A DNA stretch of 64,000 bases. Source: Colletotrichum lupini (lineage: Eukaryota > Ascomycota > Sordariomycetes > Glomerellales > Glomerellaceae). The translations under genes were made by a program, and so were the position numbers. Positions 33,272 through 45,150 of this stretch are shown one piece after another. The stretch is from contig NC_064677.1 in the NCBI RefSeq assembly GCF_023278565.1, forward strand, positions 3,906,001 to 3,970,000, given 5' to 3'. The notes under the pieces are model-generated. The model worked only from the letters and a program-made list of their open reading frames with translations, made no database searches and had not been told where the DNA came from. Positions within the stretch are counted from its first letter, which is position 1; each line of letters opens with the position of its first letter.

Positions 33272-34901
33272 TTTGGTGTGTGCGATGATTATGTGATAGT
33301 ATGAGGTGGGATATGGTGGGTGTGTTGAGCGGGAGGGTGTTGGGATGAGTGAGTTTGAACGGAGATCGCTGGTGAGGGAAGAGATGGGTTGCTGTTTCAG
33401 GCCTTGCGAGAACTTCTTGGCCAGTGAGAGAGAGAGAGCCGCTAGTCGCCCTTTCAGAGACCGAAATCAAGAATGCAACCACCGACGGCGGGTTCCATTC
33501 AGGACGATGAGTAAGCCCGGGGCATGATTGGCCATCGCTCACATCTCGCCCGTCCCGGACCTGCATCAGAGGTCAGAGGCTCACCTCGTCCTCATTGCCG
33601 TGGACCAATCCCCGGACCTTGTTGTTAACATCAACTTGATATTTCCCACACATCCTACTCCCCCACGCAACAGACCATGGCTCTACCAAACTTCCCACTC
33701 AATGTCACACTCACCACGTCGCACAATTAACGCCTATTTTCAGCACATAGATCGACAGGACCCATAACCTGTCAATCCGTTGGCCCCACGCTTCCATGCT
33801 TCGGCAGATCGCCTGCCGCCCAGTCTCGCCTGTTCTAGACCGGAGGATACTTTGCGATCCAGGAAGGGGGAACTTGGAGAAGGGTCCCCGAACCGCGACG
33901 TTTCGTCCCTTCGTCCCACCATGGCCGATGCTGCATACGCATACTTCCCCAAGCTACTGCGTATGATTCATGCTCGTTGATTGGTCGGACCCATTCAACC
34001 GCTTAAGCTGAAGTTTGACACTTTGCCAGTCTGATGAAGCCATATTAATAGCTTTCAAGGAGGTCCTTCTGCCCCATCTTGGCCGTCAAAGCCAGCTTCA
34101 AGTTTTCATTTTCGGGTTCGTGCTCACCACAGCCACAAGCAGAATATTTCTCTTCTCTTCTTTTTTCCAACCTACCTAACAGAATTGATTCAATTGCCCA
34201 CTTAATCCTCGAGAGGGCATAACTGTCTGTTTGGGAAAGGATGACGGAACGCTGCTCCTGCCTGCTTTGGTGAAATCGTAGCTTCCTGGTTGATTTCTAC
34301 CACCTGTGACCTTTCGCTCCTGCCTCCTTTGCCAACTTCACCTACCTTACCTTACCTTATCAATCGACAAACTCAACCACACACCTCACCCTCTGTTCTT
34401 TCTTTCAGATACCCACCAGATTTCTCACAAGGCACCACCTCGTGACAATCATAGCTTATACTTCTTCAGCCGGCAATCTCATTGATCATTCTATCAATAG
34501 AATCCTGCAACTACACTGCCGTTTTCAACAGCATTTACAAAACCTGAACTCACCGACAACCTACTCATCAACATCACGATCAAGTCCATCAACAACCCCC
34601 GATCGACCTCAAACTCAGATATTTCAAGCGCATCATCAAAGTCGTCTTCTGAAAGAAAAACCACCATTGTCACTCTCCGCGGATTGAACACTACGGATCG
34701 GACAATTGCAATATTTCGGAACGGAAGCAGCGACTTCATTTCTCAAAGCTTTGTGGTTTTCAGAATACTCACAGGCAGATTAAACTTCAAACAGTGAGCT
34801 ACAATTCCAGCGAACCTTCCCTTTCCAAATTATTTGCTAAAAAAAATATTCCAGATTCATCTCCTCAACACTCCACGAGCCAACATACCTATGCTTTCGC
34901 A
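33272..34901. promoter_or_regulatory. Divergent promoter region, DUF4202 gene and SANT gene
   Basis: This 1.6 kb lies between two divergent genes. A GAGAGAGAG tract sits at 33426-33436 and TACCTTACCTTACCTT near 34342-34358. The stretch 34100-34900 is rich in C, T and A on the plus strand and is probably a long 5' leader of the SANT gene. In-frame sequence upstream of 34902 has no ATG. Confidence 0.45.
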
Positions 34902-36395
34902 ATGACCAAAGCTAATCATCTGGCTGCCACAGTCGTTGACGATGGCACATCCTCCGTCACAGCAGTTACAGATGATGACGCCATGACACTCGTCGACCTG
35001 TTCGGAGATCTTGACGTCGAGGAACTCACCGAGCCTGATAACAAAACCACATCTGGGGAGTCGACCAGCATTGTGAGTTCAGAGGCCAGCATAGAAGCCG
35101 CTGATAGTGAGGTTGGCCTGGAGAATAAGCCAAACGAGAAGGGCAGGACCGCAGGCACAGAAAGCCAGTCGGCCACAGAAGCAGAGACATCCTCTGTAGT
35201 CACATCCGATGCAGCCAACTCAGAGGTGGCTGAGTCGTCAGCCTCTGGCGAGACAGCCTCAGAGGACAAGAGTACAACCGACAATGCATCCTCAAAGAGC
35301 GAAGACGCCTCTACTGGTGCCCAATCATCAACCACGGGCGAGTGGACAGCCTCAGAGGATGCCCTCATCATCGGCATGAAGGAGGGTGGTGAGACCTGGG
35401 CTTCCATTGGGAACGCAATCAACAGAGGCAAGAACGAGGTCAAGAAGCGCTGGCACGTATTGAAGATCAACGTTGCCAATTCGGCTGAATCCACAGGCGA
35501 GGCTCAGACAGTGTCTGGAGAAGAGACCACTCAGACCGAATCCCAGGCCGGTACCGAGGCTGATGCCAAAACCGACGGGAGCCAAGATGAAGCAGAGAAG
35601 TCAGAAGATGACAAGTACAAATCCAAGGCAGAGAGAAAGGCGGAGCGCAAAGCCGAAAAGCAGAAGCAGAAGAACAAGGAGACCCCCAAGTCTGATGAAG
35701 AAGCGAAAGAGCTGCAAAAACCTTCCAAGGAGGTGAAGACCACTGGGGGCAAGAAACCCGAGTCCAAGCCCAAGGAGCCCAAACAGAGAGGCAAACCCGC
35801 CGAGCCCGCCCCGTCAGAGGACTCGTCAAAGCCTGCTACCTCCGACACCAACGATGAGACCCCGAGCTCATCCTACCGAGACCGCTTCAACCTCCTCCGC
35901 GACACCTCCTCGGCCTCCGAGTCAACGTCATCCGCTACCAGCGCAGACGACAACGACGCCGATCCTCAAGCTCAATACAAACGCGAACTCGCCGGCCAGG
36001 AGCGCTACATCCGCCGCCACATCCACCCGGCGCTCTACCCTCCCGCGCCGGCAGCATCCCACAAGAGAAAGAGACCACTTCCCCCTCCCGCCAATAGACG
36101 TGCGCCCAGCCCGGCAGACAGACAGCAACGCCGAGACGACGCGACTCTCGCGGCCGTGGTGTCCAAGAGGGAGGCGACAAAGTGGCTCGAGATGCAGGCC
36201 AACTTTTACAATGCCACGGGCCGGATGGTGCCGCTTCACATGATCAAGTCGAGATGCGAGGCTGAGGAGGACCGAGGCAAGGCCGCCGGCGTGCGGAGTT
36301 GGGCCTCCTCGGTGGCCGGTAGCGAGGATTTGTTGGACCCCTACGAGGGTCGGGACACTCCTGAGGATGCTCTCGTCGATGATGACGAGGATTGA
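34902..36395 (+). CDS. SANT/Myb-like domain protein with disordered acidic and basic regions
   Basis: Single-exon gene of 497 residues. Residues 1-145 are Ser/Thr/Glu-rich and acidic. At about 146-190 there is one SANT/Myb-like helix-turn-helix: GEWTASEDALIIGMKEGGET, then WASIGNAINRGKNEVKKRWH. The tryptophans sit at Myb-like spacing and the last helix is basic. A Lys/Glu-rich coiled stretch follows (about 240-300). The C-terminal block SKREATKWLEMQANFYNATG, then RMVPLHMIKSRCEAEE, looks structured. A nuclear DNA- or chromatin-binding role is inferred from the SANT fold; the target is unknown. Confidence 0.85.
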   Translation: MTKANHLAATVVDDGTSSVTAVTDDDAMTLVDLFGDLDVEELTEPDNKTTSGESTSIVSSEASIEAADSEVGLENKPNEKGRTAGTESQSATEAETSSVVTSDAANSEVAESSASGETASEDKSTTDNASSKSEDASTGAQSSTTGEWTASEDALIIGMKEGGETWASIGNAINRGKNEVKKRWHVLKINVANSAESTGEAQTVSGEETTQTESQAGTEADAKTDGSQDEAEKSEDDKYKSKAERKAERKAEKQKQKNKETPKSDEEAKELQKPSKEVKTTGGKKPESKPKEPKQRGKPAEPAPSEDSSKPATSDTNDETPSSSYRDRFNLLRDTSSASESTSSATSADDNDADPQAQYKRELAGQERYIRRHIHPALYPPAPAASHKRKRPLPPPANRRAPSPADRQQRRDDATLAAVVSKREATKWLEMQANFYNATGRMVPLHMIKSRCEAEEDRGKAAGVRSWASSVAGSEDLLDPYEGRDTPEDALVDDDED

Positions 36396-37484
36396 TACAC
36401 CCCGTTTTTTTCTCCTTTCTTACGCTTGTTTGCGAAATGCGATCCTCATGAGATACCTGGCTCGAGGAGGGTAACGACTGACGAATGATGATGACGATGA
36501 AGGTTACATCCTCACCTTTTTGCGTCTACGCGACTTTGATCGCAACTTTGATTTGGGACAGCTGGTTTAGACGGATGAAATGGGTTATCGGATATCAAAA
36601 ATTGGGGTAGGGGATTCGGGATAACGGATAGATGGAGTGGTAATTTGCATTTTTGTGTTTTGGGTCGTCTCTGGGTAACAAGGTAGTTCCTCCGTATGAG
36701 GACTATGGATCCTTTTTCCATATCCAGCCAGCCATCCTTTGCTCTATTTCTTTCTTTCTGCTACTTCGTAGGGTTTGGGGAGAGAAGGGTGAGTATGAGA
36801 GAGAGAGAGAACCCTATTTCCATACTGATACTCACGATGAACTGCTTTTGCATCTCAATTTACTGGTAGTGAATGGTGTGGATTTGATCTCACAGCATTC
36901 CGGTTTGCAGAGAAATCCCTAAATTTTGGAGCTTCTATAGAAAAAGGTGCAGACTACTACCACCACCAGCCACCGCAGAGGATGGGGGGGTATCAATGGG
37001 AATCAACCATTACAACAAAAAGCAGCCATCTTATACATGGTGCATGTCGAAAACTCCCACCGTATCAATTCGCCTCCCATTCTCGCCGTATCCAAGATAT
37101 AAGTACAGGTAAGCAGCCCTTGGAAACTATCCAAGGGAGTCTGCTGTAATATGATGTGCCACCCAATGCGCCGTTTGAGATGCTGTGTGCGCTCAAAGTT
37201 TTCGAGAATGCCCCCCTTAGCCTGCTCGACTCCGCTGTAGCAGTAGTATTTTCGAGCTGAATCTTGTACATCGAAGAAGCCTGTGGAAGGGGAACCGTAG
37301 ACGCATTGCATGAGAGGTCATCATGCCTGACCCGAGCGCAGCTTTCGCCGTCGGTCGGAGCAGGAGTCTATGGCCACCACCACCAAGCTGCGCGTCTCTA
37401 GAGAATATTGTGACCGGGGGTTGAGTGATATCGAGTACCTCCTAGCCAAGTCATAGAATAGCCACCATTGAGACATACCGTCTA
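36396..37484. other. Convergent 3' region
   Basis: This 1.1 kb separates the SANT gene (+) and the 14-3-3-like gene (-). A (GA)n tract lies at about 36796-36810. No gene is supported. Confidence 0.4.
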
Positions 37485-38411
37485 TTAGATAGGGTTCTCC
37501 ATGCCGGGGGCCATTGTCGTTCCTGGAGGTGCAGCTGGACTAGGACTTGTTCCTCTAGTCAAAGTGTTATTGCTTGACCCGAGCCCCCGCTTCATCATCT
37601 TGCCCAGGACAGTAACCAGCTCACAAGCATCGGAAAACATGTCATCATCCATGCCCTCGGTCGCTTCATAGACCTCGGATATGGCATCCTTGGCCAGTTT
37701 TCGGCTCCCGTCAGCGTCGTGCACACACTCGTAAAGGAACGCGGCGTATTCGGTCTTGACGGAGAGTCGTAATGAATGCGACCCCCAGAGGTGTTGGTCA
37801 GCCAGAGCAATCGCCTCCTTGAAGTACTTGTGCGCTTCGGGGAGGTAATCTCTCGGCGGCTCGAGGAAGGCGGCGGGTTGGTCGGAGCCGCTTCGAGGAG
37901 CGAAACCCGGCGGAGGGTTCACTGGACCGCCCTCGAGGGCATGTGTGGGCTGTATTGAGCCCTGCGATGAGTTCCAATCCTCCCTTGCGATTCCTTTGCC
38001 CTTGTCCATCCTTGGTGGGGTCAATCCGGCCATTGTGTCTGGAGTTGCGATGCCCATAGTGGACACTGCAGGTTTGTTGTGAAACAGGACGAAAATGTGG
38101 TAGAACGATGCTCGTAGCTTGTACGCCAATACCCGGAGTTCTGTATGGTTTCCCACCATAGGAATCACATATTGCTGCAGCATCACTAGGCCCTCTCTTG
38201 AAAGCCAGATGATGTGAAAAATGAGGTCGAGAGACTGGGGCGCGCGGGCAGCATCGGGTCTGCGCTGTTTCTTCGCTGTGACAAGTTGCTCTGCAAGGCT
38301 TAGTGAGAGTCCAAGGATCTTGTAAAGCATCGATGACAAGAGTGGGTTATCGGTTTCGACGGTTTTCGCCCATTTTCCGAGGAACTTCTGGTCAACTTCG
38401 GAGGAAGCCAT
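37485..38411 (-). CDS. Divergent 14-3-3-like protein
   Basis: Single-exon gene of 308 residues, all helical apart from a Pro/Gly/Ser-rich insert (about 120-185). The C-terminal helices resemble helices 7-9 of 14-3-3: SLRLSVKTEYAAFLYECVHD, ADGSRKLAKDAISEVYEATE, and DDDMFSDACELVTVLGKMMK correspond to the family's NYSVFYYE, A...FDEAI and DSTLIMQLLRDN segments. The N-terminal half has DNPLLSSMLYKILGLSLSLA and an alpha-helical SREGLVMLQQYVIPM. Fungal relatives are, in my memory, called '14-3-3 family' but are far from the canonical BMH1/2 proteins. The phosphopeptide-binding basic triad (K-R-R of canonical members) is not obvious, so binding function is uncertain. Confidence 0.8.
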   Translation of the reverse strand: MASSEVDQKFLGKWAKTVETDNPLLSSMLYKILGLSLSLAEQLVTAKKQRRPDAARAPQSLDLIFHIIWLSREGLVMLQQYVIPMVGNHTELRVLAYKLRASFYHIFVLFHNKPAVSTMGIATPDTMAGLTPPRMDKGKGIAREDWNSSQGSIQPTHALEGGPVNPPPGFAPRSGSDQPAAFLEPPRDYLPEAHKYFKEAIALADQHLWGSHSLRLSVKTEYAAFLYECVHDADGSRKLAKDAISEVYEATEGMDDDMFSDACELVTVLGKMMKRGLGSSNNTLTRGTSPSPAAPPGTTMAPGMENPI

Positions 38412-41400
38412 GAGGATTTGTCCGCACGTCTGCGGCGCGTGAGATGGCAGGGATGGGTATTACGGCTTCTGTAGTCCTGATGAAGAAGGAGCAAGCCCGG
38501 AATGAGGAATTCGGCTGGGATTCACCGGAAGTTCGCCAATGATAATTAAGTGCCGTTCTCTGTACTGATCCAGAGCCGCTCAGTAGAAGGGCGTAAGCAA
38601 TGGCTGAGAGTGAGCCGCGGGCAATAGTGAATGAGCCAATTATGAGAGCTGCGGAAAGCTCGAGGGTGAGAAGATATTCTGGGAGCAGAACAAGCCGATT
38701 ATGTTTTTTATCTTTGGCCTGATAATGAAACTGAGTAATGCCGGTTGTCAGCGACTACAGGCACCGATCGCATTGAGTGTAATCTGGAAGAAAGGAATAC
38801 TCACAGGTATAATACATTACTAGTAAGTACTTAGTAAGGGAGTTCGATCGTTCGGCCAATTGGCAACTTGCTAGGCGCAAAAATCAATTATTCAAGTGTG
38901 AGCGGGATGAGGCTCAAGTGAGAAGATGAGTGATTGAGTGATCTTTTCGCAAATAGCATGACGACAACGCTCAATGCTTGGGTGGATTGTCGTCGAGAAA
39001 CCTTTTGAGGACAGGCGTAGATAGAGCTCCCCGATGGGCTACGAGGACGATCCCTGAGAGAATAAACGAGTGTCGAAGGATAATGCCGGCGTAGGAGGCG
39101 GTGAAGAGCGGGCGTGGAAGTGAGCGTCGGCGTGGCTGCGGGGGCGGGACTAGGTGCCAAACGTCTGTCAAGTCAAGGTGCGAGCAGGCCAAATGGAACC
39201 AGACGAGATGAGACGGCTGGCAGCAGTCGTAGTCGTGGAATTAGGGTGTGACGAGGTAGTGTGTCGGATGTCGGGCTATGAAGGCATCTCGACAATGGTT
39301 GAGGCCGAGTCGAAGAACAGCAGCGATGCAGGTAAGTTTTGAGACGGGTTCGGGCGATGTAATGTAATGTAAGGTAATGTAGGTAGCTGCAGGTTATATG
39401 TGCCCTAAAGGAGAGCTTGCAGACAAAGGCGCAGAGGACTGGGGCGTGCAGTGGTATTGTGCATGAACGAGTGTGGGCCTTTGCGAGAGGTGCTGCGCGG
39501 TCTGGCCGTAAGGTAGTGTAGAACTGGGAGAACCGAGGCCGATTGGGAATGGAGGCAATTCCCGGGGTCCTGATACAGATGGATGACGAAGTCGCCCAAC
39601 AGGTACCGCACAGGCGATGGAGGCTGCGCGATAGGGTGCCTGAGTATGGAGTCTTTGGACACCCGGGGTCGGGTGGTTATGAGGTTGAGATGAGAAGTAG
39701 GAGCAGCAATGACGGCCGCGGGCGACGTCGTACAGAGGCGAGAGGCAGCGAATGAAGTCGGGTATTGTAGGTTGGATGACGGGGGCAAGATGCTGCAAGA
39801 TGAGTTGTCCACCCCTCGGAAGACACGCGCACCGTGTGAGTTAAGGCTTGAGAGCGATTGATGTGGTAGCCCTGGTAGCCCTGGTAGAATCGAGCGCGAA
39901 GATGGGTGTTGGATTGGGCGCGAGTGACATCAGCTTTCAATTGCTTAGTAGGCTGGGGCTGAAGAAGCTGAGTATTCGTACGGATAGGTAAGGTTCTCCA
40001 ACCAAGTGATGAGAAAGAAAGAGAAAGGGAAAAGGGCGATGGACTGGAGCTGGAATTGGAGCTGGAGCTTGGGCTGGACAGCTGGAGCTGGACGGAGGCA
40101 GGAAACAGCGTGGGAACAAGGCTTGCAAGTGTGCAAGTCAAGGTATCCCGTCCGTAAGCCAAGCTCAGGCACAGTCTCCCACGAACTTGGACGGGGACAC
40201 GGGGGGTAAAAAGATGCCCGCGCTAAGATGGGATCCCTGCGACCCGCTTGACTTTTGAACTGTGAAATGGGAACTGGCGCTGGCAATTCAATTGCGAACT
40301 TGAGGTGCCCACTTGCCCCATGCCCCCAGCATGGCAAGCCGAACGAGCCAGACACACCACCAAGGTAGGAGCGAAGACGGGAATCCTTCCTGGTCGTTCT
40401 TTTGTGCTGCTTGCCTCGCCTCCACCGGCCCTCTCTTCCACTCATCGGCATTCTTCCTCTTCCAGTTCGCTCTCCGAACAAACGGCGGCCTAGCTGATAT
40501 GACCTCAATCGTTGATTTATCCTACGAGTACGGAGTATCCGTTCTTCCTCTAGGCATTGCGACGTGCTTCTTCCCCGCCAGTCACTCGCTATCCGAGCTT
40601 TCTACATGATCGCGCTACAGGACCAAGCGCCGTTCATCTGAACCCTAGGACTAGGATGCTTTCTGATCTGAATTGACGCCGACGACGCGATAGCGCCGCG
40701 CTTTCCTTCTGACGCGCGGGACCACGTTCCGACACAAGCCGACAAACCAACTAATTATCCCAAGGGTCCGCGGGGTCTCGACTTTCGACTCTCGAGTATC
40801 CTTCATTAACCAGCAGCTTGCTTGGCCGGACTGAACCCCTCTATCCCTACGAGTTTACGAAGACAATGTCTTATGCGGCCCTCGAGTCAGACCGGAGCCT
40901 CTCCCGGTCCTTGCGACGATGGCCAACTTGGGGTCGACACGATCCTCACTTCTGGACCATCTTCTCACGTTTTTCCCGTCATATCAACGTATCACGCCGG
41001 TCTGAGACACGGGAGATGCCATCTCGCTTGATGCGCACAAATCAGCCTAGATTGCTGGTTTGCTTGCTTTTCCTCCCTTGTCGGAACCTGTCTTTCGTGT
41101 CGCTCCGAGACTTCGCCATGCGTCCACACAGACACGCGCAAATGCGCATTGCGCTCTGGTGGCCCGCTGCCGACGAATCGATATCACCTGTATGCTCCCC
41201 ACGCAGGCCTGCTTCTGGCTGTGCCCAGAATCTTTGATGCACCATACGGATACGCAGGCAAAGGCAAAGCAAGGGGCCCAAAGGCGCACAACGTGGCCGG
41301 ATGTCGACTATCGAGTCCCGTATCCTTCCCGTCGCCCTCGAACAGCCATGAATAGCCCGTGCGACTGTTTACCCTTGTCAGTCTGGGGGTTTCAGATTAC

Positions 41401-43663
41401 CCAGCCCACGTCCCGAAACAAATGCTGCTCGGACATCGTGGTGTATTCACCGATCCAGGTTGCACAAGGCCGTCTTGTACGAGCAAGACTGGGTTAAATG
41501 GCACAAGTCGTCCGTCGTGGAGTAACTCGTGAAGTTGTGCTCCACGGTGTTTCCACTAAAAAGGATACGTACCGCTTACTCGCTGGACCCACCAGCGTTT
41601 GGCAGTGGCTCCTCAAGCTACTCTCTGGGTCGTTCTAGTCCTTCTATGGATTAGCGTCCAACGTCTCTTGATCGCCTTCTGATCTGACCAACGGGACGCG
41701 GTGCGCTTTCTCGAAGCAGGGAAAACGTCCCCTTTGCGCTCAACTCAACTCTCGGCATCCCAGCCACCTCTTTTTTCGCTGTACCAAAAGTCCAAAGTGT
41801 GAAGAATCCCCCTACTAATACTCTCAGTGGCGATTCGCCGACCTTATGTGTGGCCTCCCAGAGGCCTCAATGGTGCCAGCGCATAAGTCAATGGCCTCGC
41901 TGCGCCTGACAACTCTGCGTAAGGCAATTCTATCTCAGCGCTCCAGGGAACATCTCGCACTGTTACGCCACGCCAACACACGAGTGCTGATGAAGCTCGG
42001 AGATTGTTATAGTGACTAGAAGAATGAACCTGAATCTGGCAAGCCTATGGCCTATTACCAACCTCACGCTTGGCCAAAATCAATGCGGCCGCCCCTCCTT
42101 CACAATCCACCTAGGGTACCTATTCTTCACTGAACGGCGTTCGATCTTCAAGAATACAAGAAACCCAACATACCGCTTGCATACTGAAGCCCAGCCTGAC
42201 GACGGCAGAAGTGAGCAGCAGCAGCAACAGGCAGTATCAAAACTGGCGGTGAAGAATAGGCCTTCGGTTCCTTGCGGCTATGTCACTTATGTCATCTTGG
42301 AGTTACAATTTCTTGTCTCTGGATGGGTCCACCTCCACTACGCCTTGTCAAGAGTCAAGCTATGATGCGAGCTCATCCGGGGTGGCGAGCGCTGCTATGT
42401 GTAAGTGGGTGCAGTGAAAGTCTCTAGGTGCAAGCGGGCCTTGTGACAAGGCCTGCCAACTTATGTACATGTCCTCAACGTAGTGATTGAGGTCGCAGTA
42501 CGGACGCATCCTCTCTGTATAGTGTGTTGTCAACACAGGCGTGAGCGGCCGTCGTACTTCCTGCCAGCCTCAACGTCGCGCGCTCCGCCACCATACTGTA
42601 CGACCTCGTCATCTCACTCGGGGGTCGGACTCGCTTCTGAACTGCGTTACGCTGCGATTTTGAGATCACGAGCCTGCAGCCCTATATGTCACGATCACAG
42701 CCTCGATGCCGGGTGAGGTTGAAGATAAGCCAGCCATTCTGGAGCCCCTTGGTCGTGTCGACTTGCCTCAATACCAGCGCGAGAGACATCATGACGTGTT
42801 GTCGGGCACACGTTTTGGAACGTGGATGCATTCATCGAACAGTGCAACACACCCTCTTGCTAGCTGTCACTTCGGACAACATGTGAAGCTGAATAGCAAG
42901 CGTCCCCCCCTCCCCTGGTGTCCTCCTTCCTTCTCGAATCAGAGCTGAAGATTCCGTTTGAGACTCTGCGTCGTTTGGTTCCTGGTTCCTGGCCGCGGTA
43001 ACCACCGTTTGCTTCCCGGGGCGGGATGTTGCAGCTTCCGGACGACCCGCGTGCCCTGCTTTGTGAGATTTCATAGATCTCGGTACGCTTCGGCTTGGGT
43101 TTTTTTGCCTCCTTTTTTTGGGGTGATTTCGGCGTACCTCGCCTCCGGCTCGAAGTTCCGTGTATGGTAGGGGGAAAGGAGGCTTCCTACAGCTTCTCAA
43201 ACGGTGCTGTCTGGTAGGATCGAGGTCACGCCGTAGCTTGCGGTTTGGTGCCCGACGTAGGCAAACTGATCTGACGTTGTTGTTTGTAAGATAAGGGGCG
43301 AGGGGCTACAAATAGATGCCATCTCAGTCCGAATTTCCCAGACGTGCTTTCCATCCCTTGGATCTTGTATTCGTTCGATATAATCACATTCATTTCTTGC
43401 ACGCCCGTCAAGATACCAACGAGCCAGCCTCAACCTTCGTTTCCAAGTCTACTCTTGACACTCTCAGCCGCAACTATCACCGGCTACCGAGATACCCTGA
43501 CGACCGCAAAGTCGTACAAGTCGAAGAGGATCCATCAACTAGCAGAGCTACTCCTCCGGGCGCCAAGTCTCAACCACACCAAAGAGAGACAGAACCAAAC
43601 ACGTCCCCTGAAGTACAACAATACTCATCCGCCCACGACTTACACCCAACTACAAGCTTCATA
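38412..43663. other. Gene-poor 5.2 kb block
   Basis: I find no credible gene. Short tandem repeats occur: GTAATGTAATGTAAGGTAATG near 39358-39380, GGTAGCCCT (9 nt, about 2.5 copies) at 39865-39887, and GGAGCT-type units at 40041-40095. One TACGGAGTA copy lies at 40529-40537. The stretch upstream of 38411 is the promoter of the 14-3-3-like gene. Confidence 0.45.
39865..39887. repeat. 9-nt tandem repeat GGTAGCCCT
   Basis: The unit is present as two full copies and a partial third. It is short and non-coding. Confidence 0.7.
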
Positions 43664-43864
43664 ATGTGCCAATACTACGCTCACGCCTTCACGTGCAAGC
43701 ACCTCTCCTTCACGTTCGCCCGCTTCTGTCAACCCGCGAGCCTCATCCAGAAACCCTGCGCCAAACGGCAGGTATGGCAGACCATTGGCCTCGACGACGC
43801 CTGTGAGGAGTGCTTGACTTGGTTCCCTGACCAGTACCCGTGCCGGAGACCGCGGTATCAGTGA
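43664..43864 (+). CDS. Small cysteine-rich protein, MCQYY family
   Basis: 66 residues, starting MCQYYAHAFTCKHLSFTF. Cysteines/histidine are at C2, C11, H13, C22, C32, C47, C50 and C60, with FCQPA, KPCA and DDACEEC. The opening MCQYY, the CxH and the terminal CEEC recur in many small fungal proteins of unknown role that look like zinc-binding knuckles. The frame is open upstream to an ATG at 43316 (182 residues in total), but that extension is low-complexity and lacks conservation. The short form is preferred. There is no signal peptide, so it is probably intracellular. Confidence 0.6.
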   Translation: MCQYYAHAFTCKHLSFTFARFCQPASLIQKPCAKRQVWQTIGLDDACEECLTWFPDQYPCRRPRYQ

Positions 43865-44551
43865 GCTGAAGGGGTAAGGGACTGCTGTCGTAGGTCGATA
43901 ACGTGGGCCGAGACGGGTAGGATGTTGTCGTTTGGCTGGTTTCCTAACGACGTGATGATTATTTTGTAGAGGAGGTTTGGAGTACTTAGAGGAAGAGCAA
44001 GCTGCTTCAAGTCTGGTCCTTATTTCGGGTTATCTGGAGTTATTGTGTCCGGCGTCAGCTATGGGTTATCAAAGGTGAAAAGGTGTAGAGGTCAGAATAG
44101 GTATTTCGCAGGAGATGAACGGGACTAAACGATGTAGACGGAGACAACATGTGGAGAAGCGAGGGCGCGGGATTCACCCCCTGAAAAACGCCACTTGATA
44201 ACTTCATAATCACAAGCCGAAAATGTATGATCTCCACGATGTTTGAATTTTCTAGTGACTCGAAATCACTGTCGTGGTTTCTGTGTGCCTATCGCTTCTT
44301 CTGATCCTTCATCTACGCGTAGTTCTGGTAGTAGATCAATTGTTACGAATAATGGCGGTGGCAAGTTTTTGAGGCAAGTCTTGACCTTGTCCGGTCATGT
44401 CAAAACCCGTGTGAGCTCGTCGATCCCGGGGACTTGGGAGGAATGTCCCAGCTGCAGATCCTCGACGTCTTCGTTACCCTCCTGGCTCTGGGCGGGGGAG
44501 GGGGATAGTAGGTCAGGGTCCGTCATCTCGACGTCCTAGTTATACTCACCG
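43865..44551. other. Non-coding stretch before the pseudogene
   Basis: Nothing recognisable. Composition shifts from about 50% GC to AT-richer sequence toward 44550. Confidence 0.35.
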
Positions 44552-45150
44552 GGGGCATTTATTATTGACTATATAATGCGCTTAGTATCGGATTCTCTAT
44601 AGATATTAGAGCTCTAGGACTCGGTATTACGTTGAGTAGTAATAACGACCCTAAGAGTTAGCAAGCCCGGAACTTCGATAATAGGGGGGGCATCGGGCTA
44701 AGACTCGAGTCCCTTAAAAACGTTAATATTTATATTAATATTAGAGTTCTTGTAAACATCTCTGAGCTCCTAGAGAAGGTTATTAACAGTAAATTAGAAA
44801 ACACCGCACTCCTCCTACTCAGAATTAATCTAGTTACTAATATTTAGGAGATTCTCCTTCATTAAGACGCCCAGGTCGCTACCCTCCTCATATAAAGAGG
44901 TTAGGGGAATATCCCTTATAAAGCTATGGACGAACTTCTTAGCTACCTCGAGGAGGATATACGACCACTTGTCGAACAAGACTTCATAGTCCTTCTCGCT
45001 CAGACTCCTGGCGAGCTTAACGTCGTTTGTGGCGTTGTGACATACGTATACGTCAGTATAGAAAATCCCTCGATATTATAAAGGCATTAGACGATTCTGT
45101 TTCGTCGTTAGAGTATTCGGGATTGGATGTTTCGAGAGCTATGCTGAGGC
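44552..45150 (-). pseudogene. RIP-like inactivated gene fragment, family unknown
   Basis: One minus-strand frame reads continuously across about 600 bp as normal protein sequence, for example YRGIFYTDVYVCHNATNDVK, then SLSEKDYEVLFDKWSYILLE, then FIRDIPLTSLYEEGSDLGVL. It is broken by nine in-frame stops, seven TAG and two TAA, none TGA (e.g. complementary to 45076-45078, 44830-44832, 44816-44818, 44794-44796, 44770-44772, 44699-44701). Every one can come from CAG or CAA by C-to-T change, as RIP produces. No frameshift is needed. The downstream part is also enriched in Ile, Asn and Tyr, as RIP would cause. I do not recognise the family. Confidence 0.55.

Noticed and set aside
40818..41237. Plus-strand frame of 139 codons
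   Set aside because: Arg/Ser/Pro mix typical of chance frames; no motif or splice structure.
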